From positions 1 through 38,276 of the forward strand of contig CANQGE010000014.1 of the NCBI GenBank assembly GCA_947601495.1: DNA of 38,276 nucleotides, given 5' to 3'. Of the stretch, positions 32,298 through 38,276 are shown piece after piece (the stretch's first letter is position 1; each line of letters opens with the position of its first letter). The stretch is from an uncultured Clostridia bacterium (lineage in GTDB: Bacteria; Bacillota; Clostridia; TANB77; CAG-508). A program made the translations under genes and the position numbers. The notes under the pieces are model-generated. The model worked only from the letters and a program-made list of their open reading frames with translations, was not told the DNA's origin and made no database searches.

Positions 32298-33593
32298 ATG
32301 GAAGAAAATAATAAAAAAAGAAAAATTAAATTAACCACATTAATAGTTATAATATTAATTGTGTTAATACTTATTGCTGGAATAATTATAACAAGATTAA
32401 ATAAAAATATTGATAGTAAAAATGAAGATATGAACACAACACAAATAGTAGATAAAACAACAAATACAAGGATAAATTTTACTTATAATGATTTTGACTT
32501 TAAATTCTTAAAAATGGAAAATAAGAAAAACAACATAGTTTATAGCCCATTATCTATAAAATATGCTTTAAAAATGCTTAATGATGGCGCAAATGGAAAT
32601 ACTAAAACTCAAATTGAGAGTGTAATTGGAGATATAGATTTAGTAAAATATGATAATATAGATAATATATTATCCTTAGCAAATGCATTATATATTAGAG
32701 ATACATATTCACAATATATAAAAGATGAATATAAAGATATATTACTTAATAAATATAATGCTGAAATAAAATATGATGCCTTTAGAAGTGCTGATGATAT
32801 TAATAATTGGATTGAAAATAAAACTTTTGGACAAATAAAAAATATGTTGAAAGATGAAATAGTAACAAATCCAAATAATAAAATGTTTTTAATAAATGCA
32901 TTAGCTATTGATATGGCATGGAAAGATAGATTTGATGAAAATAAAACTCATGGAAGTGAATTCTATTTAGAAAATGGTAATGAAATGACTACAACAATGA
33001 TGAATCAAGTAACAAAAAGTGATAATGTTTCATATTATAAAGATAGCAATGTTACTGCAATTTCAATGGACTTAGAAGAATATGAAAATGAACAAATGGA
33101 ATTTATTACCATTATGCCTAATAATGATCTATCAAATTATGTAAAAAATTTGGAAGAGGATACTTTAAAAAATATAATAAGTAATTTAACATTAGCTTCT
33201 AAAACCAAAAATGGTTTAGATATTTTTATACCAAAATTTTCATTTGATTATGAATTAAGCTTAAGTGATGATTTAAAAAATTTAGGGATAACGGATGCAT
33301 TTGATGGAAATTTAGCTGATTTTTCAAATATGTCAAGCAAAGGATCTCTTTATGTGGGAGAAGTCCTACATAAAGCTAATATTGATTTTTCAGAAAAAGG
33401 AATTAAAGCAGCAGCTGCAACGGTTATTTATATGACTGAGAAAGCTGCAATGCTTAATGAAGATGAGCCTATTGAAGTCAGGATAGATAAGCCATTTATG
33501 TATTTAATAAGAGATAAAAAAGCAGATGAAATATGGTTTGTAGGAACAGTTTATGAACCAAGTTCTTGGGAAAATGATAAAGCAAGCTATTAG
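32298..33593 (+). CDS. Membrane-anchored serpin (serine protease inhibitor)
   Basis: Serpins trap serine or cysteine proteases by a conformational change. Here an N-terminal membrane segment (about 12-31) would display the serpin domain outside the cell, as expected for protection against host or community proteases. NIVYSPLSIKYALKMLNDGA near 77 and FLINALAIDMAWKDRFDENK near 198 are classic serpin blocks. The hinge is EKGIKAAAAT (366-375). The P14 residue is Ile rather than the usual Thr or Ser, while the poly-Ala P12-P9 is kept. The reactive loop continues VIYMTEKAAMLNEDEP, placing P1 around Thr-Glu-Lys-Ala. The closing strand IDKPFMYLIRD follows. 431 residues, normal length. Confidence 0.92.
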   Translation: MEENNKKRKIKLTTLIVIILIVLILIAGIIITRLNKNIDSKNEDMNTTQIVDKTTNTRINFTYNDFDFKFLKMENKKNNIVYSPLSIKYALKMLNDGANGNTKTQIESVIGDIDLVKYDNIDNILSLANALYIRDTYSQYIKDEYKDILLNKYNAEIKYDAFRSADDINNWIENKTFGQIKNMLKDEIVTNPNNKMFLINALAIDMAWKDRFDENKTHGSEFYLENGNEMTTTMMNQVTKSDNVSYYKDSNVTAISMDLEEYENEQMEFITIMPNNDLSNYVKNLEEDTLKNIISNLTLASKTKNGLDIFIPKFSFDYELSLSDDLKNLGITDAFDGNLADFSNMSSKGSLYVGEVLHKANIDFSEKGIKAAAATVIYMTEKAAMLNEDEPIEVRIDKPFMYLIRDKKADEIWFVGTVYEPSSWENDKASY

Positions 33594-33683
33594 TATAGAT
33601 AAATATAGCAAGTTGTATATAAAAGCAAAGAAAAAAATGAACTAAAATGATAAAAATAAAATTAATAATAAAAGGATAACAAT

Positions 33684-35195
33684 ATGAAGAAATATAGATA
33701 TGAAATAATAATATTTACAGTAGATGCAATATGTATGATTCTTGAATTAATTGCCTCAAGAGTAATTTCTCCATATTTTGGAAACTCAAATTTAGTATGG
33801 ACAAGTGTAATAGGAATAATTTTATTGAGTAGCAGTATAGGTAATTATTTAGGAGGTAAAATTGCTGATAGAAAAGAAGTAACTAAAAATTTAAAAATAA
33901 TATTAATGTTTACATCACTCTCAATATTTATTATACCATTGCTACAAAAAATTATATTAAATTTATTATCAAGTACTATACATGATGTAAGAATAGGTGC
34001 AGTACTTGCAGCAATAACACTGTTTTTCATTCCATCATTATTAATGGGAATTTTAACACCGATAATTCTTAAATTAAAATTAGATAGTATTGAAACGGCT
34101 GGAAAAGTTGCGGGAAAAATAACAGCAATTGCAACAATAGGAGGAATAGTAGGAACTTTTTTAGGAGGATTTTTCTTAATACCTAGCTATGGAAGTATAC
34201 ATATTTTGTATGTACTAACGATAATAATTGCGTTGTTAATGCCACTAGTAAATTGCAAAATAAAAGACAAAAGTAATATCTTTACAATAGTAATTACAAT
34301 AGCATCAATTCTTTTAATGATTAGTAATATAAACATAAACAATATAAAAGGAGAAGATGTTTTAGAAGGAAATTCAAAAACAAAAGATGACTATGTTAGT
34401 TATGATACGCAATATGGTAGAGTTCTTATATATAACACAAAAAGAAATGGCGAAAATATTAGAATGTTAGATATAGATAGTGGATACGAATCAGCAACAT
34501 TTACAGATGAAGGAAGACAAAATGATTTAGTTTTTGACTATACAAAATTTTATGACTTAATGTTTAAAGCAAATATACCAATAAAAGATACAATGTTAAT
34601 AGGTGGAGCAGGTTATTCATACCCAAAATATTTTATAAGTAATTATGAAGATAAGAATATGGATGTAGTGGAAATTGATGAAGAAATAACAAATATTGCA
34701 AAAAAATATTTCTATCTAGATAAATTAATACAAGATTATAACATAAACCAAAATCATAGATTAAACTTTATTACTGCAGATGGAAGAACATATTTAAATG
34801 ATACGACAAAGAAATATGATGCAATATTAAATGATGCTTTTTCAGGCTTAGCACCAGTAAAAACTTTGACTACAATAGAAGCAGTACAAAAAATAAAAGG
34901 AGCCTTAAATGAGGGTGGACTATATTTAACAAACGTAATATCTTCTCTAGAAGGAAAAGATTCTAAATTTATAAAGGCAGAAGTAAATACATTAAAAAAA
35001 GTTTTTAAAAATGTATATGTTATACCTTGTAATACAATTACTGAATTAGAAATGATCCAAAATAATATGGTAATAGCATCAGATGATGATATAAACCTAA
35101 CAGGAGTAAATGTTTGTGAATTAAAAATAGATGAAAAAGAAATAGTATTAACAGATGATTACTGTCCAATTGATACACTTGTACCACAAGGATGA
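33684..35195 (+). CDS. Fused membrane/spermidine synthase-like protein
   Basis: A 503-residue protein of the fused MFS/spermidine-synthase type. The N-terminal half has about seven to eight hydrophobic segments (roughly 8-215). The C-terminal half (about 235-480) is a Rossmann-fold aminopropyltransferase-like domain: LIGGAGYSYPKY near 306, VVEIDEE near 328, ITADGRTYL near 364 and LNDAFSGLAP near 382. Whether it makes a polyamine or only uses the fold is unknown; the Asp-rich polyamine-binding motif is not clearly conserved. An AAAAGGATAAC ribosome site precedes the ATG. No other polyamine genes are adjacent. Confidence 0.87.
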   Translation: MKKYRYEIIIFTVDAICMILELIASRVISPYFGNSNLVWTSVIGIILLSSSIGNYLGGKIADRKEVTKNLKIILMFTSLSIFIIPLLQKIILNLLSSTIHDVRIGAVLAAITLFFIPSLLMGILTPIILKLKLDSIETAGKVAGKITAIATIGGIVGTFLGGFFLIPSYGSIHILYVLTIIIALLMPLVNCKIKDKSNIFTIVITIASILLMISNININNIKGEDVLEGNSKTKDDYVSYDTQYGRVLIYNTKRNGENIRMLDIDSGYESATFTDEGRQNDLVFDYTKFYDLMFKANIPIKDTMLIGGAGYSYPKYFISNYEDKNMDVVEIDEEITNIAKKYFYLDKLIQDYNINQNHRLNFITADGRTYLNDTTKKYDAILNDAFSGLAPVKTLTTIEAVQKIKGALNEGGLYLTNVISSLEGKDSKFIKAEVNTLKKVFKNVYVIPCNTITELEMIQNNMVIASDDDINLTGVNVCELKIDEKEIVLTDDYCPIDTLVPQG

Positions 35196-35232
35196 AGTAG
35201 CTGAACAAATGCATTCGATTTATAATTGCTTG

Positions 35233-35261
35233 TTTACATAATAATTATAATATGATATAAT
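35233..35261 (+). promoter_or_regulatory. Promoter of the 35309 gene
   Basis: TTTACA (35233-35238), a 17-base spacer with TGA at its end, and TATAAT (35256-35261). Confidence 0.7.
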
Positions 35262-35308
35262 AAATATAGTGTTTAAAAAATTATAATATATAAGGAGAAA
35301 ATTTATTT

Positions 35309-36250
35309 ATGAAAAAAATAAGAATGCAATACCCATATGATTCGTCAGGAAGAAATCCAAGTTATGATGGTAGACTTCATGATGTACAGCCTACTTCGCT
35401 TTATAGAACAATAATAAGAGGAATACCTTTTTATGTAATGTCATATCATGATTTAACTCTAAATTCTGATATGATTACATTAGTAGTTGATATAAATGGA
35501 CAAATTGCTAAAGTTCCTTTAAGTGACTACTCTACATTTTCTCAGTTCTTAGAAAGTGCAAATTTAACACCAATCTCACCAGAAAAGGTAGATAGAATAC
35601 TTCCAAATGAAGTTGGACTATCTGAGCAAATGGATGCATCTAACTTATTTCCACCGGTCCCACCTACTAAAGCAGCTACATTATTTCCGCCAGTTCCACC
35701 TATTCATCCAAGAGAAAATAATTTTCAAAGTGAAAGAAAAAATGTAATAGATGTTTCTTTATATGTTCCAACAAGAGATAATGAACCAATATGTACTGTT
35801 TATAGACAAAGTCTTATTACAACAGAAGCCTATTATTCATATTATCAAACATTTAAATTTGAAGAAGAACCTCTTTTTAGCGAACTATATCAAGGAATAG
35901 CTAGAAATAGAAGAAAAAACGGAACAGTTGAATTTGATATCGACGTTCCACCTGGAACAACAGCTTCACAAATAGTGTTAGATGAAACTGGAAGAGCCGT
36001 TAAACAACTTCTATTATTGATCCCTGGCACTCATCACTATACTGTTACATATGCAGATACTTTATCAAAACAAAAATATGATGCAGCAAAAAATAGTTTA
36101 AATGCAGAAATAACAGCAAGATTAAGAGACAGAGAAAGTATGACTTCTGCTTTTAGAGGTGGCTTCTCAGGTAGACTTCCAATAGAATTTAGTGATAAAT
36201 TAGGTAAAAAAAGACAATTTGATGCAGAGTATACGAGAAACGGTTATTAA
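35309..36250 (+). CDS. Hypothetical protein with Pro-rich central repeats
   Basis: 313 residues with no recognised domain, signal peptide or membrane segment. The N-terminal part (about 1-105) looks globular. It is followed by a Pro-rich linker with two copies of LFPPVPP (about 114-134). The C-terminal part (about 145-313) includes VEFDIDVPPGTTASQIVLDE and many Arg residues. The duplicated proline motif could bind an SH3-like or similar partner. Monocistronic: its own promoter before it and a terminator after. Confidence 0.65.
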   Translation: MKKIRMQYPYDSSGRNPSYDGRLHDVQPTSLYRTIIRGIPFYVMSYHDLTLNSDMITLVVDINGQIAKVPLSDYSTFSQFLESANLTPISPEKVDRILPNEVGLSEQMDASNLFPPVPPTKAATLFPPVPPIHPRENNFQSERKNVIDVSLYVPTRDNEPICTVYRQSLITTEAYYSYYQTFKFEEEPLFSELYQGIARNRRKNGTVEFDIDVPPGTTASQIVLDETGRAVKQLLLLIPGTHHYTVTYADTLSKQKYDAAKNSLNAEITARLRDRESMTSAFRGGFSGRLPIEFSDKLGKKRQFDAEYTRNGY

Positions 36251-36266
36251 TATAATAAATTATAAT

Positions 36267-36296
36267 AAAGTCCCTATTTTATTTAGGGATTTTATT
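36267..36296 (+). terminator. Intrinsic terminator of the 35309 gene
   Basis: AAAGTCCCTA and TAGGGATTTT pair over 10 bases (one G-T) around TTTTATT, followed by T-rich sequence. Confidence 0.8.
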
Positions 36297-36328
36297 TTTT
36301 TGTCTTTAATAAATTGAAATATACAATA

Positions 36329-36357
36329 TTGACAAACTATTTTTTCTATAGTAATAT
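36329..36357 (+). promoter_or_regulatory. Promoter of the RhuM-Fic gene
   Basis: Perfect TTGACA (36329-36334), a 17-base spacer and TAATAT (36352-36357). The same TTGACA-17-TAATAT form recurs at 38122. Confidence 0.75.
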
Positions 36358-36365
36358 ACAAACAA

Positions 36366-36420
36366 TAGTTCTTAAATATAGTAAAGACAGATATATTATT
36401 AAAAGTAATAATAAGAACTA
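36366..36420 (+). promoter_or_regulatory. Hairpin leader of the RhuM-Fic gene
   Basis: TAGTTCTTA (36366-36374) pairs perfectly with TAAGAACTA (36412-36420), and TATTATTA/TAATAATA forms an inner stem. The structure begins almost at the predicted transcription start and ends about 26 bases before the ATG. It could be an operator palindrome or an RNA element. Confidence 0.55.
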
Positions 36421-36446
36421 AATTTTTATAAAAAGGATGTGTTCTT

Positions 36447-37397
36447 ATGGAAGAAAAGAAAAATGAAATTATAATATTTGAAAATCAAGATGTTAAACTT
36501 GAAGTTAATATGAAAGATGAAACAGTTTGGCTTACTCAAAAACAAATGGCAGATTTATTTGGTAAAGATAGAAGAACAATTACGAGACATATTCAAAACA
36601 TATACAATGATGGCGAATTAGATGAAAATTCAGTATGCTCATTTTTTGAGCATACTGCAAAAGATGGAAAAAGATATAATGTTCAATATTATAATCTCGA
36701 TATGATAATCTCTGTTGGTTATAGAGTTAATAGTAAGCAAGGTATTATCTTTAGAAAATGGGCTACAAATATTTTAAAAGACTATATGTTAAAAGGTTAT
36801 GCTGTAAATCAAAAAAGATTAGAATATTTAGAAAAGACAATAAAGCTTATAGATATTGCTAATAGAATTGATGAAAGATTAGAAGGAAATGATGCAAAAG
36901 AAATTTTAAAAGTAATTGGAGATTATTCAAAAGCATTAGATTTATTAGATGATTATGATCATAGAACTTTAAAGAAAATTGATGGAAATATAGACGAAAG
37001 AAAAGTTGAATATAATGAATGCTTAAAAGTTATAGATAAATTAAGATTTAATCAAGAAAGCTCTTTATTTGCAGTAGAAAGAGATAAAGGATTAGAATCA
37101 ATTATTGGTAATATTTATCAAAGTTTTGCTGGACAAGACATTTATAAAAGTATAGAAGAAAAAGGAGCTAATTTTTTATATTTAATTGTGAAAAATCATG
37201 TATTTGCTGATGGAAATAAAAGAATAGCAGCTACTTTATTTATATATTTCTTGAATTTTTACGGTATTTTATACAAAAATGGAAAACAAACAATAGATAA
37301 TAATACTTTAGCTGCATTAACTTTGTTAATAGCAGAATCAAATCCTAAAGAAAAAGAAATTCTTATAGATTTAGTAATGAATTTTTTAAATGATTAA
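36447..37397 (+). CDS. RhuM-Fic/Doc fusion protein
   Basis: A 316-residue two-domain protein. The N-terminal RhuM-type domain (about 10-125) contains TVWLTQKQMADLFGKDRRTI, which resembles a DNA-binding helix-turn-helix. The C-terminal Fic/Doc domain (about 190-316) carries HVFADGNKR at 251-259, the HxFx(D/N)GNKR motif needed for nucleotide transfer by Fic and Doc enzymes. Such proteins AMP-ylate or phosphorylate targets and often act as toxins, so RhuM may act as a DNA-binding regulator of its own gene. I see no separate antitoxin gene and no clear (S/T)xxxE(G/N) inhibitory helix. A strong promoter and hairpin leader precede it. Confidence 0.88.
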   Translation: MEEKKNEIIIFENQDVKLEVNMKDETVWLTQKQMADLFGKDRRTITRHIQNIYNDGELDENSVCSFFEHTAKDGKRYNVQYYNLDMIISVGYRVNSKQGIIFRKWATNILKDYMLKGYAVNQKRLEYLEKTIKLIDIANRIDERLEGNDAKEILKVIGDYSKALDLLDDYDHRTLKKIDGNIDERKVEYNECLKVIDKLRFNQESSLFAVERDKGLESIIGNIYQSFAGQDIYKSIEEKGANFLYLIVKNHVFADGNKRIAATLFIYFLNFYGILYKNGKQTIDNNTLAALTLLIAESNPKEKEILIDLVMNFLND

Positions 37398-37426
37398 GTA
37401 AAAATTATGAATTATGGAGCTTAAAA

Positions 37427-37942
37427 ATGGATAATTTGAAACAATTTAATAATGAAGAAATTATTAAACTTATACAAAATGGAAAAATAACAATAGCAGA
37501 TATTGTGGATTCAGGAATATGTCCAACCTGTTTTGATAAACAAAATCACAATATTTTATATGGTGATAAAACAGATAAAATGATTTTTGAGAATGATAAA
37601 TTTGAATGTTTTTTAATTGGAAATCCTAGAGCAAATGGTCATACTGTAATAAGTACCAAAAAGCATTATAAAGATATGATGGAAATAGATGATGTAACTT
37701 GTAAGGAAATATTTATATTAGCAAAAGAAGTTATGAAATTTTTAAAAGAAATTTATAATGCAGAAAGTGTATATTTATGTACAATGTGCGATGGGCCAAT
37801 GAATCATTTCCATATACAATTAATTCCTAGATATTCGTTTGAGAAAAGAGGTTCAAAAAATTTTGTAAAACCAAGATTCGAATATATAGAAGACATAAAC
37901 AAGCTTCAAGAATTACGAAAAAAATTTTCTCAAATTAGATAA
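37427..37942 (+). CDS. HIT-family nucleotide-binding protein
   Basis: 171 residues of the histidine-triad superfamily, which hydrolyse or transfer nucleotidyl groups. The triad reads His127-Phe-His129-Ile-Gln131 (NHFHIQLIPRY), the HxHxQ form seen in GalT-like branches rather than HxHxH. An N-terminal CPTC (near 30) may bind metal. A preceding helix contains LCTMCDGPM. The first 25 residues (EEIIKLIQNGKITIADIVDSG) are an extra helix. It lies 29 bases after the Fic gene and has a weak GGAG ribosome site, so it may be cotranscribed. The substrate is unknown. Confidence 0.85.
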   Translation: MDNLKQFNNEEIIKLIQNGKITIADIVDSGICPTCFDKQNHNILYGDKTDKMIFENDKFECFLIGNPRANGHTVISTKKHYKDMMEIDDVTCKEIFILAKEVMKFLKEIYNAESVYLCTMCDGPMNHFHIQLIPRYSFEKRGSKNFVKPRFEYIEDINKLQELRKKFSQIR

Positions 37943-38121
37943 TATTATAGGTATATGTAATACTATTCTTTTTTTCACAAAAGTTTCATAAGGGGCTATT
38001 TTTTGTACCACCATTTGAAGCAAAAGAAGGTACAATTTATATATATTTAAAAAAATATATAAATTTCAATAAATGTTTTGAACGAATTTGAACATTTTTG
38101 TATCTATTCATAAATCCTTTA

Positions 38122-38150
38122 TTGACAATTTATATATTCTATGCTAATAT
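38122..38150 (+). promoter_or_regulatory. Strong promoter before the terminal tandem repeats
   Basis: TTGACA (38122-38127), a 17-base spacer and TAATAT (38145-38150). No start codon with a ribosome site follows it before the window ends, so it likely drives a non-coding RNA. Earlier in this 330-base gap, imperfect AT palindromes (around 38036-38068) are all I see. Confidence 0.7.
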
Positions 38151-38181
38151 GAATATAATAATTAAGAACATCATTGTTTTT

Positions 38182-38276
38182 AATAAATGTGTTTGTCGTC
38201 GCCTCTTTGGCGAGTTATAAATGAGAGAGTGAATAAATGTGTTTGTCGCCGCCTCTTTGAGCGACTAACAAATGAG
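38182..38276 (+). ncRNA. Tandem structured repeats, candidate type III antitoxin RNA (truncated by window end)
   Basis: Two copies of a unit about 50 bases long start at 38182 and 38232, each with AATAAATGTGTTTGTCG, then CGCCTCTTTG and ending AAATGAG. They differ at a few positions, some of which keep a small GC stem (TCGCC/GGCGA in copy 1, GTCGC/GCGAC in copy 2). GC-rich hairpin units in very AT-rich DNA directly after a strong promoter fit ToxI/CptI/TenpI antitoxin arrays. The toxin gene would lie beyond the window. CRISPR is less likely because the whole unit repeats, including the part that would be spacer. Confidence 0.55.

Noticed and set aside
38182-38276. CRISPR array
   Set aside because: The two units are alike over their whole length, including the part that would be spacer, and no cas gene is nearby.

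Overview
The window is a very AT-rich chromosomal segment with short intergenic gaps, strong AGGAGG-type ribosome sites and sigma-A promoters. Together with a dipicolinate synthase gene, a CotH-like gene, a VanW-like protein and an LPXTG surface protein, this points to a spore-forming gut-type Clostridia (Bacillota). I cannot name the species. No rRNA or tRNA gene was found.

Layout. 1-5.9 kb: VanW-domain membrane protein, trmB, then an ABC exporter operon of the GldA/GldF/GldG type whose ATPase carries a long charged tail. 6-6.7 kb: spoVFB broken by a one-base frameshift. 6.7-6.9 kb: a 171-bp element bounded by 30-bp inverted repeats. 7-10.8 kb: acyl-ACP thioesterase, PAP2 phosphatase, a Y-family polymerase behind a LexA-type box, and a XerC/D-type recombinase. 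10.9-12.7 kb: an unrecognised protein with a 154-residue internal repeat period plus a small partner. 12.7-16.9 kb: an AIM24/TIGR00266 protein, a sortase-anchored NlpC/P60 protein and a DUF2974-type hydrolase. 16.9-20 kb (minus strand): CotH kinase-like, DUF4956 and VTC-domain (polyphosphate polymerase-like) genes as one operon. 20-22.5 kb: a membrane pyrophosphatase gene with its own leader and terminator, clearly GC-richer than everything around it. 22.6-24.4 kb: VanZ-like membrane protein and malQ.

24.5-29.2 kb is the most interesting part. A tyrosine recombinase gene is followed by a 165-bp AT-rich segment bounded by 25-bp inverted repeats (23/25 identical). A promoter-like sequence inside the segment points away from the downstream genes in the orientation seen here. 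Downstream lie a 46-residue Cys-rich protein, a 152-residue protein, a radical SAM/SPASM enzyme, a 41-residue Cys-rich candidate precursor peptide with a strong ribosome site, and a membrane protein whose N-terminal part is a paralogue of the 152-residue protein. I read this as a candidate phase-variable RiPP (radical-SAM-modified peptide) locus, currently in the OFF orientation.

29.3-38.3 kb: NUDIX hydrolase, a tiny ORF that may be a toxin remnant, M20 peptidase, an unknown protein paired with a membrane-anchored serpin, a fused membrane/spermidine-synthase-like protein, another unknown protein, a RhuM-Fic fusion behind a hairpin leader, and a HIT-family protein. The window ends in a consensus promoter followed by two tandem copies of a roughly 50-bp structured repeat. 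That arrangement resembles a type III toxin-antitoxin RNA; the toxin would lie outside the window.
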